From Abditibacterium sp. (GTDB lineage Bacteria; Armatimonadota; Abditibacteriia; Abditibacteriales; Abditibacteriaceae), in assembly GCA_030448265.1 (NCBI GenBank), contig JAUJNG010000005.1, positions 82,743 to 146,742 of the forward strand: a stretch of 64,000 nucleotides of DNA, read 5' to 3'. The translations under genes were made by a program, and so were the position numbers. The notes under the pieces are model-generated. The model saw only the letters and a program-made list of their open reading frames with translations. It was not told the origin of the DNA and did not search any database. Positions 6,262 to 14,730 of the stretch are shown here, one piece after another. Numbering within the stretch: the stretch's first letter is position 1; each line of letters starts with the position of its first letter.

Positions 6262-8814
6262 ATGAATCGTTACAATCCCAAAGACATCGAACCCAAGTGG
6301 CAAGCGAAATGGGCCTCGCAAAACCTGTTTCACACCACCTTCGACCCCGAAAAACCCAAGTTTTATTACCTCGATATGTTCCCCTACCCGTCGGGCGCTT
6401 TGCACGTCGGGCACGTTCGCAACTACGCGATTGGCGATGCCGTGGCGCGCTATCGCGTCATGAACGGCTTCAACGTCCTGCATCCGATGGGCTGGGACGC
6501 GTTCGGCCTGCCCGCCGAAAACGCCGCCATTAAAAACGGCGTCCATCCCGCGCAGTGGACGGAGCGGTGCATCGAGCAGATGCACGAACAGTTCGGCAAA
6601 CTCGGCATCGCTTTCGACTGGAATCGCGAAGTCACCACCTGCAAACCCGATTATTATCGTTGGACGCAGTGGCTTTTCATCCAGTTTTTCAAGGCGGGAT
6701 TGGCCGAACGCCGCACCGCGAACGTCAACTGGTGCCCCAAAGATTTGACTGTGCTGGCGAATGAGCAGGTCAAAGACGGCAAATGCGACCGTTGCGGCTC
6801 TCTGGTCGAGCAAAAACCGCTCACGCAGTGGTTTTTCAAAACCACTGCTTTCGCGCAGCGTTTGCTCGATGACATGGAGACGCTCACCGATTGGCCCGAA
6901 AACGTCCTCAAAATCCAGCGCGAATGGATTGGACGCTCGGAAGGCGTCAATTTTCGCTTTCAGGTGAAGGATTTCGACGCGCAAATCGAAGTGTTTACCA
7001 CGCGCGTGGACACCGTTTTCGGCGTGACGTATATGGTTTTGGCGCCCGATCACGAATTGGTCGAAAAACTCACGGTCGGAACCGAATGGGAAGGCCCCGC
7101 GCGCGAGTTCCGCGATCACGTCGCGCGCCAGAAGGACGAGCAGCGCGACTACGGTGACGAAATTCCCAAAGAAGGCATTTTCACCGGCGCCTATTGCATC
7201 AACCCGATGAACGGCGAAGAAGTGCCGATTTGGCTGGCCAATTATGTGGTTTCCGACTACGGAAGCGGCGCGGTGATGGCGGTTCCGGCGCACGACGAGC
7301 GCGATTTCGAATTCGCCAAACAATATAATTTGGGGATTAAGGAAGTCGTCGCCTACGCCATGTGGGGGACACGGACGGGTATTTATGCGACGGGAGATCA
7401 GCCCCCTCCTTGGCGATTCATGTCTGCTTCCCACCCTGATGAGACGGGTGCCGCCTACACCGACAAAGAAAAAGGCATTTTGGTCAATTCCGGCGACTTC
7501 AACGGCCTCACGCCGCCTGAAGCGCGCCAGAAAATCGCCGAGTGGATGGAACAAAATGGCATCGGCGAACGCGCGGTCAACTTCAAACTGCGTGACTGGT
7601 GTCTGTCGCGCCAGCGTTACTGGGGCTGCCCGATTCCCGTGATTTACTGCGAGGACGGTAGCGTCGAAACCGTGCCCGAAGACCAGTTGCCGGTGATGCA
7701 TCCCACCGACATCGAATTTACCGGCCAGGGCAATCCACTCACGCAGTCGCAGAATTTCATCAACACCCTCGATTCCAAAGGCCGTCCCGCACGGCGCGAA
7801 ACCGACACCCTCGACACTTTTGTCGATTCGAGCTGGTATTTTCTGCGTTTTTGCTCGCCCGATGCTGAGGATGTGCCGTTTCGCGCTCAGGACATCGCCA
7901 ACTGGATGCCCATCGACCAGTATGTCGGCGGCATCGAGCACGCGCGCGGCCACCTGATTTACGCCCGCGTGTGGATGAAAGCGATGTTCGATCTGGGCCT
8001 GGTCAAATCGGTCGAGCCGTTCCAAAACTATTTCGCGCAGGGCATGGTGACGATGTTTTCGCCGACCGAAAACAAGTTGCTCAAGATGAGCAAAAGCAAA
8101 GGCAATGTCGTGACTCTCGACGCCGCCGTAGAGCGCTTCGGCGCCGACGCCACGCGCATGATGACGCTGTTTTTAGGCCCGCCCGCGCTCGATGCCGAAT
8201 GGACGCCGCAATCCGACGACACCTTCGCCGGCACCTATCGCTTTCTGGAGCGCGTGTGGCGCGTTGCGACCGCGCTGCCGTTTGAAGCGAACTGGCGCGA
8301 CGGTTTGGGTGGCGAACTGTCGGACGCCGACAAAAAACTGCGCCGCAAAACGCACCAGACGGTTCAAAAAGTCGGCGGCGACATCGAGCGTTTTTCGATG
8401 AATACCGCCATTTCCGCCCTGATGGAACACGTCAACGCGATTCAGGATTGGCTGAACGCCAAAGGCGACAACGGCGCGGTTTACTCCGAAGCGATTGAAA
8501 ACCTGCTGGGCTGCCTCAGCCCTTTCGCGCCGCACCTCGCCGATGAACTGGGCGAACAACTCGGTTTTGCGGGGTCGTTTTATCAACGGAAATGGCCCGT
8601 TTTCGATGCTGAAGTTGCCAAAGAAGACGAAATCACGGTTCCGGTTCAAGTCAACGGCAAACTGCGCGCGCGCTTGTCGGTGCCCGCCGAGGTTTCGCGC
8701 GAAGAATTGGAGCAACTGGCGCTCGGAAGCGGCGAAATCGCGCCCTTTCTGGAGGGCAAAGCGCCGAAGAAAGTGGTGGTTGTGCCAGGGCGGTTGGTGA
8801 ATATCGTGGTGTAA
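6262..8814 (+). CDS. leuS: Leucyl-tRNA synthetase
   Basis: A class I synthetase of 850 residues that charges tRNA-Leu. Visible are the start MNRYNPKDIEPKWQAKW, the HIGH-type motif in GALHVGHVRNY, the zinc-type cysteine pair CDRCGS, the editing domain (YGSGAVMAVPAHDERDFEFA), the WCLSRQRYWGCPIP stretch and the KMSKS motif near residue 610 (LLKMSKSKGN). The C-terminus matches the family (VPVQVNGKLRARLSVPAE). Odd: about 34 residues (364-397) just after the editing-site stretch are not family-like and are bounded by a 7-bp direct repeat, cgcctac, at 7350-7356 and 7452-7458. This looks like an in-frame insertion. Confidence 0.96.
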   Translation: MNRYNPKDIEPKWQAKWASQNLFHTTFDPEKPKFYYLDMFPYPSGALHVGHVRNYAIGDAVARYRVMNGFNVLHPMGWDAFGLPAENAAIKNGVHPAQWTERCIEQMHEQFGKLGIAFDWNREVTTCKPDYYRWTQWLFIQFFKAGLAERRTANVNWCPKDLTVLANEQVKDGKCDRCGSLVEQKPLTQWFFKTTAFAQRLLDDMETLTDWPENVLKIQREWIGRSEGVNFRFQVKDFDAQIEVFTTRVDTVFGVTYMVLAPDHELVEKLTVGTEWEGPAREFRDHVARQKDEQRDYGDEIPKEGIFTGAYCINPMNGEEVPIWLANYVVSDYGSGAVMAVPAHDERDFEFAKQYNLGIKEVVAYAMWGTRTGIYATGDQPPPWRFMSASHPDETGAAYTDKEKGILVNSGDFNGLTPPEARQKIAEWMEQNGIGERAVNFKLRDWCLSRQRYWGCPIPVIYCEDGSVETVPEDQLPVMHPTDIEFTGQGNPLTQSQNFINTLDSKGRPARRETDTLDTFVDSSWYFLRFCSPDAEDVPFRAQDIANWMPIDQYVGGIEHARGHLIYARVWMKAMFDLGLVKSVEPFQNYFAQGMVTMFSPTENKLLKMSKSKGNVVTLDAAVERFGADATRMMTLFLGPPALDAEWTPQSDDTFAGTYRFLERVWRVATALPFEANWRDGLGGELSDADKKLRRKTHQTVQKVGGDIERFSMNTAISALMEHVNAIQDWLNAKGDNGAVYSEAIENLLGCLSPFAPHLADELGEQLGFAGSFYQRKWPVFDAEVAKEDEITVPVQVNGKLRARLSVPAEVSREELEQLALGSGEIAPFLEGKAPKKVVVVPGRLVNIVV

Positions 8815-8816
8815 TT

Positions 8817-8903
8817 GGAGAACGCGAAGCGTCAGCGAGTGAGGCATAGCTGGAATTTCACAGTAGCAGTCTTGCCTCACTCGCTGACGCTTCGCGTTCT
8901 CTA
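8817..8903. repeat. Intergenic inverted repeat, agaacgcgaagcgtcagcga family
   Basis: Perfect 28-bp arms at 8819-8846 and 8873-8900. The same arm sequence recurs at 22057-22144 and as the inner arm of the very long palindrome at 19376-19548, so this is a dispersed family with at least three copies in the window. It separates leuS from the next gene. Confidence 0.9.
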
Positions 8904-8918
8904 CCAAAGAGCAAAACA

Positions 8919-9332
8919 ATGACACTCTATCGTCCCGTCGGCACCAAAGAACTCGAACTCATCGCTGGGCTCTATTTCCGCGCCTTTCCGCCGCGTCTCG
9001 GAATTCAGCCCATTTTTTATCCGGTTTTGAATTTCGATTATGCGGCGCAAATCGCGCGCGACTGGAACACCAAAGACCCCGTTTCGGGTTTCGCCGGTTT
9101 CGTGACGCGCTTCGAGATTGACGATGGATACGCCGCCAAGTGGGAAGTTCAAACCGTCGGCACACGCGGGCGCCACGACGAATTGTGGGTTCCCGCCGCC
9201 GATTTGGACGAGTTCAACCGCCACATCATCGGGAAAATCGAAGTTGTGGCGCAGTTCTACGGCGCAAATTTCGCCGGTGAAGTAAAACCGGAATCAGGGG
9301 CCGATTTTCAGGAGGCGTCCGATGTTTCGTAA
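8919..9332 (+). CDS. Conserved hypothetical protein (crystallin J1-like annotation in relatives)
   Basis: A small soluble protein of 137 residues. The opening MTLYRPVGTKELELIAG and the stretch RLGIQPIFYPVLNFDYA look like a widespread small family often labelled ADP-ribosylation/crystallin J1; I recall this from memory and the function behind that label is unclear. No signal peptide or membrane segment. Its end overlaps the start of the next gene by 11 bases, so the two are translated from one message. A palindromic repeat precedes it. Confidence 0.75.
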   Translation: MTLYRPVGTKELELIAGLYFRAFPPRLGIQPIFYPVLNFDYAAQIARDWNTKDPVSGFAGFVTRFEIDDGYAAKWEVQTVGTRGRHDELWVPAADLDEFNRHIIGKIEVVAQFYGANFAGEVKPESGADFQEASDVS

Positions 9333-9882
9333 ATGGAAAAACGTGGCTTGGCTGGCGCTGGGGCTTGTCATCGCGCCTCTAGCGAGTGAGGCGAAACCCA
9401 AGACACCGCGCACCGTTTTGGATTATTTCGATTTGCTGCCAAAACACTTCTTTGAAGTCGAGTATTCCGGCAGTAACACCAATCGGCGAAAATGGCTGCG
9501 CGAAGGGTTCAATCCCGACATTCCAGCCAATAACCGCTCAATTATCGACCTCAAAAATGATTTCCTCCGCTTTCCTGGCGACGGCGCGCAGGGACGGCTT
9601 GACATCGCAGTTTTTCGCTGCAAAGGCCAGGCGACCATCGGCGTTCACAATAATTTCGAGGAGGGCGATCTCTCTTTCTGGCGCTATAGAAATGGGAAAT
9701 TTATCGAAGTCACCAAACAAGTGGTTCCAGTGGGTTTCAATTCCAGAAACGGTTATGCGATGCCGCGCCTTGGGACGACGATTCGCGTTTTCAAATCCAG
9801 TTTCTGGTTCCGTTTCAAGCCTGGCATGAAACCGCTTTACACGTTGCGATGGCGCGGCGGGCGCTTTCACCGCCAGAGATAA
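9322..9882 (+). CDS. Hypothetical exported protein
   Basis: A 186-residue protein with a clean Sec signal peptide (MFRKWKNVAWLALGLVIAPL, then an ASEA-type cleavage site), so it is probably periplasmic. I do not recognise the mature part, which is rich in aromatic and basic residues with Phe/Trp-Arg patterns near the C-terminus. Its ATG at 9322 lies inside the previous gene and is preceded by a strong AGGAGG ribosome site at 9310-9315, which fixes the start. A terminator follows directly. Confidence 0.72.
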   Translation: MFRKWKNVAWLALGLVIAPLASEAKPKTPRTVLDYFDLLPKHFFEVEYSGSNTNRRKWLREGFNPDIPANNRSIIDLKNDFLRFPGDGAQGRLDIAVFRCKGQATIGVHNNFEEGDLSFWRYRNGKFIEVTKQVVPVGFNSRNGYAMPRLGTTIRVFKSSFWFRFKPGMKPLYTLRWRGGRFHRQR

Positions 9883-9892
9883 AACACAAAAA

Positions 9893-9914
9893 GCCCGCCG
9901 AAATCTCGGCGGGC
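9893..9914. terminator. Bidirectional intrinsic terminator
   Basis: Perfect 8-bp stem GCCCGCCG/CGGCGGGC around a 6-base loop, followed by TTTTGC on the plus strand and by TTTTTGTG on the minus strand. It sits between convergent genes (ends at 9882 and 9933) and serves both. Confidence 0.9.
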
Positions 9915-9932
9915 TTTTGCTTTGGTGCGCTC

Positions 9933-10394
9933 TTACACCTGTTCGACAGCATCTTTGGCGCCGTCGGCGGTCTCGTCGATGACTTCCTGCGCGTCGTCCT
10001 TCGCCCCTTCAATTGCATCGGTGGCCTCGTCGTGCGCCTCGACGACGGCGGCTTTGGCATCGTGCGCAGCGTCGCGGACTTCGTGCTTGACATCGCCCAC
10101 CACCGAAACGACGGTTGATTTCACGTCGTCAATGTGGTGTTTGGCCTCGTCCTTGAGTTCGACGCCTTTTTCTTTGACGGAGTGCAGCAGTTCGACGCCG
10201 TGATCTTTGACATCAATGGCCGCCACGCCGACCGTCGTGCCCACCGTTGAGGCGCGCTCTTTGAGCTTTTCGCCGGTCTGCGACAAATCGCCGCGCAGTT
10301 CCTCGCCCTTTTTGGGCGCCAAAAGCAGCGCCGCGACGCCACCGAAAATGAGTCCGGTCAAAAGACCGCTGAAATATCCTGGTTTATCTGCCAT
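9933..10394 (-). CDS. YtxH-like membrane-anchored coiled protein
   Basis: A protein of 153 residues with one N-terminal membrane segment (GYFSGLLTGLIFGGVAALLL) followed directly by APKKGEELR, the hallmark of YtxH-type general-stress proteins. The rest is a long amphipathic helix of Lys/Asp/Ala/Val repeats (VKDHGVELL, DAAHDAKAAV, EGAKDDAQEV). Such proteins are thought to act at the membrane or in desiccation/general stress; no enzymatic role is expected. It is a single gene, ending on the shared terminator at 9893-9914. Confidence 0.85.
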   Translation of the reverse strand: MADKPGYFSGLLTGLIFGGVAALLLAPKKGEELRGDLSQTGEKLKERASTVGTTVGVAAIDVKDHGVELLHSVKEKGVELKDEAKHHIDDVKSTVVSVVGDVKHEVRDAAHDAKAAVVEAHDEATDAIEGAKDDAQEVIDETADGAKDAVEQV

Positions 10395-10446
10395 AGTAGG
10401 TAATCCTCCACTGGAGCGCGTTCAAAATGCAAAGCGGGTGCCATTC

Positions 10447-10540
10447 AAGAAGGGGAGAAGGGGAGTGATAATCGGAGCAGCAAGTTGCAGGCTCGACTTC
10501 TACTCCCCTTCTCCCCCTCTCCCTTTCTCCCCTTCTCCCG
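10447..10540. repeat. Intergenic imperfect inverted repeat, aggggagaagggga type
   Basis: The left half is GAAGGGGAGAAGGGGAGT and the right half is ACTCCCCTTCTCCCCCT followed by more of the same words. The right part is read through by the leftward epimerase gene and provides its last residues (EGEKGRGGEGE) and its TAG stop at 10500-10502. Confidence 0.75.
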
Positions 10541-11320
10541 CGTAGCGGGCGCGCATCGTCGCGAGAAGCGGCGCCGCCTGGCTCGCCAGGTCGTGGGTTT
10601 TGCCTTCGAAACTGCACCGTTTGTCGTATCCGGCGGCGCGCAGGGCGGCGAAAAAGCCCACGAAATCGGCTTCGCCCTCGGCAAAGCCTGGCGCGAGCCG
10701 GCCCAAATCCGCCAGATGCGTGTGCTTCAGCCGTTTTCCGGCGTCTGCGGCGTTTTGAGTTGGTTCGCGGTCTTCGAACATATGGTAGAAATCGGCCAGC
10801 AGTTGAATATTTGGGTGCGCCACTGCATCGACGATCTGCGCGCCCTGCGCCACGCTGTTGATGAGGTTGTCCTCTTTGGAGTTGAGCGGCTCAATGGCAA
10901 TGGTCACACCCGCTTCAGCCGCGCGTGGGCCGAGTTCGCGGCACAATTCACTGAACTGCTCCAGCGCCCGCTTCTTATCGAAGCCTTCGGGCACTTTGCG
11001 CGCGCCGCCGCTGCCCAGCACCACGATTTCGCCGCCCAGAGCCTTGGCGCGGCGCATGGCCTCGCTCGCATAAGTGAGAACCGCGTCCAGATTGACATTG
11101 GGGCCGGTGATGCATGGTGCGCCGGTAAAAACCCGTTAAACGCTTCCGCCTGGATTGGCGCGTCCGCGACGGCGGCGCGCAGGCTCTCGAACTCCGCATC
11201 AGAGGCCATAATCGAACCGACGCCCCATTCCACGTAGCCGGCGCCCGCCTTGGCTAAGAGGTTTAAGCCCTGTTTCGTATCGCCCAGCGCGCCTGGCGCG
11301 CAACAAATTCCAAATTTCAT
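10500..11320 (-). pseudogene. Sugar phosphate isomerase/epimerase (TIM barrel), frameshifted
   Basis: Two reading frames together make one xylose-isomerase-like TIM barrel of about 272 residues. The first frame (from 11320) gives MKFGICCAPGALGDTKQGLN to AEAFNGF; the second gives NVNLDAVLTYASEAMRRAKA, GGEIVVLGSGGARKVPEGF and the metal-site stretches VTIAIEPLNSKEDN and LADFYHMFED. They join if the A5 run at 11127-11131 had one more base. Either the gene is freshly broken, uses slippage at the run, or the sequence has an error. The C-terminus is odd too: it ends in low-complexity residues supplied by the neighbouring repeat. Confidence 0.8.
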
Positions 11321-11339
11321 AACAATTGTCTCGCAAAAA

Positions 11340-11360
11340 CGCGCTGCCCAGGGCAGCGCG
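11340..11360 (-). terminator. Intrinsic terminator (minus strand)
   Basis: A GC-rich perfect 10-bp inverted repeat (cgcgctgccc / gggcagcgcg), followed on the minus strand by TTTTTGCG. It lies downstream of the small Arg-rich gene (11408-11596) and upstream of the epimerase start, so it insulates the two. Confidence 0.75.
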
Positions 11361-11407
11361 GACTTTCATTTTAGCGCCCCTGGGCGCGCCATGACGCAAA
11401 ACACGGT

Positions 11408-11596
11408 TTAATCGCGCCGCTCACGGCGCTGGGCTTCAAGGCGGCGGTCGAAACCACTGCGGCGGTCGCTGATATCGACGACCCAGGGCCGCGATTTGCG
11501 ACGGTCGTTCTGCTGCGAGGTGGGACGGCGACGCTCCTGGTCTTTTGCGTCGGGTGCGTTGGCTTCGTGAGAATGGTGGTTCATTGGAGTCTGCAA
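11408..11596 (-). CDS. Small Arg-rich hypothetical protein
   Basis: A 62-residue, very basic and hydrophilic protein with a DRRSGFDRR motif near the C-terminus, a pattern seen at the ends of various bacterial regulatory proteins. The ATG at 11596 or the internal one at 11584 (MNHHSHE) could be the start. It has its own downstream terminator, which supports a real transcript. No function can be given. Confidence 0.45.
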   Translation of the reverse strand: MQTPMNHHSHEANAPDAKDQERRRPTSQQNDRRKSRPWVVDISDRRSGFDRRLEAQRRERRD

Positions 11597-11683
11597 GAAC
11601 AGGAAATCTGCGCTTCCTGAAGGGCATCAAGGGCATCGGTGAAATCGCGGTTTCTTACAAATAGCGCGCCCAATGGGGCCTGG

Positions 11684-12232
11684 TCACCGATTTTGCACGC
11701 CTACATTTGTTTTCCCACCTTGAGATGGAACGCCGGACACGGCGCGGGCGCGCCATGCCTCGAACGGTCGTCGGGTGAGGGCGCTCAATGCGGCGGGAAT
11801 CAGGGCGATCTGCTCGCCGCTTCGAGCGTAAATTAGGCTGGGATCGAAGCGCGGACTGAGGCCGAGATGGAGGCTTTTTCCATCCACAATGATGCGCGCC
11901 GCCGTTTTGTCAAGGCCATATTGCTCCAGGTTCGCCGCGTTTTCGACCGGCGCCTGCGACTGCACCAGTTCGAGCGCATCGAGCAACTCCCTGACCGCAT
12001 CGGGATCGGCGGGCGCCGATTTGCGCCCGCTTTGCACCTGCCAACTCTCGTCGGCGCGCCGCAGTTCGACGTTCGCGGGCGACAATTTGACGACCCGCAC
12101 ACTCTCGCGCGGCGCGCGCAGCAAAACCACCGCGCCCTGCGCCACCGGCGCGCCGCGCTCGTTGAAGTAAATGTAGAGTCCGCCTCCAACGGCGAGCAGA
12201 AGCAAAATCAGCGTCGAGCGAAACATCTTCAT
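11684..12232 (-). CDS. DUF4340-type exported protein, short
   Basis: A 182-residue protein with an N-terminal signal anchor (MFRSTLILLLLAVGGGLYIYF) and the DUF4340 layout: VRVVKLSPANVELRRADESW, then a disordered linker and a second beta-rich part (LEQYGLDKTAARIIVDGKSL). DUF4340 proteins are standard last members of gldA/gldF/gldG-like ABC operons, exactly its position here. The copy is much shorter than usual, and a repeat lies between it and the gldG-like gene. It probably sits on the outer face of the inner membrane with that complex. Confidence 0.78.
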   Translation of the reverse strand: MKMFRSTLILLLLAVGGGLYIYFNERGAPVAQGAVVLLRAPRESVRVVKLSPANVELRRADESWQVQSGRKSAPADPDAVRELLDALELVQSQAPVENAANLEQYGLDKTAARIIVDGKSLHLGLSPRFDPSLIYARSGEQIALIPAALSALTRRPFEAWRARAVSGVPSQGGKTNVGVQNR

Positions 12233-12240
12233 AATTTTTC

Positions 12241-12295
12241 AGAGGTTAGAAAGTAGAGGTTAGAAAACCCATCTAACCTCTACTTTCTAACCTCT
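12241..12295. repeat. Intergenic inverted repeat, agaggttagaaagtag type
   Basis: Perfect 24-bp arms at 12241-12264 and 12272-12295 around a 7-base loop. It fills the gap between the gldG-like gene and the DUF4340 gene of the same operon, so it may modulate read-through rather than end the message. Confidence 0.9.
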
Positions 12296-12299
12296 ACTC

Positions 12300-13807
12300 T
12301 CACCGCCGTTTCCACCACACTGCCGCGCCGATGAACAGCGCCACGAGCGGCATCACCAAAATGGAAAACAGCGCGGCGAAGCGCGCGCTCGCATCGGGCA
12401 TCTGGAGCGTGGAGGCGATTGGGGGTTTGGGCGGAATCGAAATGAGGGCGTCGTTGCCAACGACCCAGTTGATACCCGCCAGCAAAAACGATTTGTTGCC
12501 GAACAAGCTCAGGCCCTCGCCGACCGCCAGAGCCGCGCTGGAAGAGATCAGAGCGCGGCTGGCGCCCCTTTCAATCGCCGCCGCCAGGACGAAGGGGCCT
12601 TTTCCGCTCGCGCTTCCGTCGGGCTTCAGCGACTGCGACTGCGCTGAAGTCGTGAAAATGGGCGTAATCCCCGTCGCGCGCGCGCCGATCTGAAGCGGAA
12701 CCGCGCCAGGAAACACCACATCGCCGCTCACGCCGCGCAAAAGGGGATGGCGCGTCCCATCGCCGCGAATTCCCACCGGCAGCTGCGGGCTTTGATACGC
12801 CTGCTGCAAATCGAAAACGGCGCCGCTTCCCACGCTCGCGCCCAGCAATTTCAGCAAAGCCTCGAAGCGCGGCAGTTTCTGACGTGACGGCGACAAAAGC
12901 CAGACCATCCGGCCCTTGTTGGCTAAGTAAGTCGAGAGTATTTCGGCTTCGCGCGCGCCCAGATCGACCTGCGGCGCCATGATGACGAGCGCGGCGGCAT
13001 CGGCGGGAATTTTGGCACCTTGGGGCAGCAGCGACAGGGTTTTCACTTCGTAGTTTTGGGCCGCGAGCGCGCTTTGCAGTTCGGGAACCTGAGAGGGCGC
13101 GACTTCGCCGTGACCGCTCAGGAAATAGAGCGTTTCCGCCTGGGGATTGGCCAGTTTGAGCAGCGCCGAAGTCAAATTCCCTTCGTCGGCGACGCTGATT
13201 TCCTGCCGTTGCACCACTTTCCCGTCTTTTTCAAGCTGCGCGATCAGAAGCGGCGCGCCGTTGAAGCTGGGCGGCACACGCGACGGCTCGCGCAGCGCGC
13301 TGACGCTTTCGACGCGCACTTTGTCCGAAGCGCGGGCGTAGGCATCGAGCAGGCTTTGCGCGGTGGGGTCGATCTGGCGCGAGGCGTGGAAATAGGTGAG
13401 GCGGAGCGGCGAGGGCAGCTTTTCGAGCGCTTTATGGGTCTGTTCGGACAGCGAGTTGACGCGATTTCGGGTCAAATCGAAGGTAAAATGGCGCCGCGAC
13501 GCGATGTAATTGGCACCGATGAGCAAAATCCCCAACAGCGCGACCGAGGCGACGGCGTTGAAGCCCAGCAAGGCGCGCTGGCGCGAACTGCGGTCGCGCG
13601 GCGCGCTTTTTTCCCATTTGCGAGACTGAGCGCGGCCCACAAGCCATGCCGCAAGGCAGACGAATCCCCCGCCGCGAGCGCGTAGCCAGCGGGCGTTTGC
13701 TGGCCGTAAGTTCCAAAGGCGACAATCGCCGCGAGCGCGAAAAAACCGCTCGCCAGCAGAAAAGCGCCTGCCAGACGCGCCAGAAGCGGCGGCTTTTCGG
13801 GATTCAT
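12300..13807 (-). pseudogene. GldG-like ABC transporter auxiliary protein, frameshifted
   Basis: About 501 residues once the frame is repaired. The start is ATG 13807 (MNPEKPPLLARLAGAFLLAS), overlapping the TGA of the permease gene. After GYALAAG the frame is lost at a G5 run (13666-13670 on the plus strand); with one extra G it continues GFVCLAAWLVGRAQSRKW and then the membrane segment ALLGFNAVASVALLGILLIG and the GldG extracytoplasmic domain (LSEQTHKALEKL, YFLSGHGEVAPSQVPELQSA). A C-terminal membrane segment ends the protein. In relatives GldG pairs with the GldA ATPase and GldF permease; outside Bacteroidota the substrate is unknown. Confidence 0.82.
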
Positions 13808-14526
13808 TTCCATTGACGGCTCTCCAGAACCCGCGTCGTGGCAAAGAGGAAAAAGAAGCTGAGCGAGGCGAAAAAAATCAAATCCTGAGTGTCGATGGCG
13901 CCGCCCAGCATGCGCGCGAAGTGGGGGAAGACGGAAAACTGCGCGGCGACGGCGGCGAGGCGATTATCGGGCGCGGTCGCGGCGGGCCAGGCCAGCATCC
14001 ACGACACCAGAAGCCCGCCGAAAGTGAGAAATCCGGCCACGATTTGCGAATCGCACAGGCTCGAACAAAACACCCCGAAGGCGCAAAACGCCGCCGCGAG
14101 GCAAATCAAGGCGATGCTGCTGCCCCACACCGGCCCCGCGTCGAGCGCGCCGTATTGCCCGACGAAAAGCGGAAAATAGAGCGTCAAAAGCAGTAACACC
14201 GCGCAAAATGCGAGCGCGCCGAGCCACTTTCCCATCGTCACCTGCCACGGCGTGAGCGGCGAGGTGAAAAGCAGTTCCAGAGTGCCCGTGGCGCGCTCTT
14301 CGGCCAACAGGCGCATGGTGAGAAGCGGCGTCAGGAACAAAAAAACGATGATGAGATTTTGATAAAGCGGCACGAGCGAAAACGGCGCCCCCTGCGCCGC
14401 CGCGCCCAGAAGCGAGACGAAGGTGAGGCCCGACAACAGCAGCCATCCGGCACAGAGGACGTAGGCGATCCACGAAGAAAAGTAGCCGCGAATTTCTTTC
14501 CAGGCGATGTGAAAGGGAATGAACAT
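13804..14526 (-). CDS. GldF-like ABC transporter permease
   Basis: An ABC-2 type permease of 240 residues with six membrane segments. The start is taken as ATG 14526 (MFIPFHIAWKEIRGYF), the usual family opening; the open frame extends further upstream only through a palindromic repeat. The conserved cytoplasmic element RLLAEERATGTLELLFTSPL, typical of ABC-2 permeases, is present. It lies between the ATPase gene and the gldG-like gene and overlaps the latter in an ATGA junction, so it is part of one transporter operon. Confidence 0.9.
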   Translation of the reverse strand: MFIPFHIAWKEIRGYFSSWIAYVLCAGWLLLSGLTFVSLLGAAAQGAPFSLVPLYQNLIIVFLFLTPLLTMRLLAEERATGTLELLFTSPLTPWQVTMGKWLGALAFCAVLLLLTLYFPLFVGQYGALDAGPVWGSSIALICLAAAFCAFGVFCSSLCDSQIVAGFLTFGGLLVSWMLAWPAATAPDNRLAAVAAQFSVFPHFARMLGGAIDTQDLIFFASLSFFFLFATTRVLESRQWK

Positions 14527-14542
14527 GGTTTTATTTTCGTGA

Positions 14543-14725
14543 CCCGCTGCGCGGCCCTCACCCGTCGCTTCGCGCCACCCTCTCCCGCAAGCGGGAGAAG
14601 GACACATTCTTACTTTCGTGTTTTCACTGCTCGGTTGAAGGTGCGCGCTTTGTCCTTCTCCCGCTTGCGCGGGTGCCCTCTGGGCGTGGGTGGCGCGAAG
14701 CGACGGGTGAGGGCCGCGCAGCGGG
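14543..14725. repeat. Large nested inverted repeat inside the gldAFG-like operon
   Basis: Outer perfect 38-bp arms at 14543-14580 and 14688-14725, and an inner perfect 18-bp pair at 14587-14604 and 14651-14668. The inner arms contain the word CTCCCGCAAGCGGGAG, which is also seen at 23951-23958 and 56061-56076. The element separates the ATPase and permease genes of one operon. Confidence 0.92.
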
Positions 14726-14730
14726 AGTCG

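Noticed and set aside
6121..8025. 634-residue open frame antisense to leuS
   Set aside because: It mirrors the codon pattern of a high-GC gene and has no family motifs; leuS on the plus strand is certain.
14527..14607. 27-residue N-terminal extension of the GldF-like permease (MCPSPACGRGWREATGEG)
   Set aside because: Encoded by the inner part of a palindromic repeat; family alignment from memory starts at MFIPFHIAWKE (14526).
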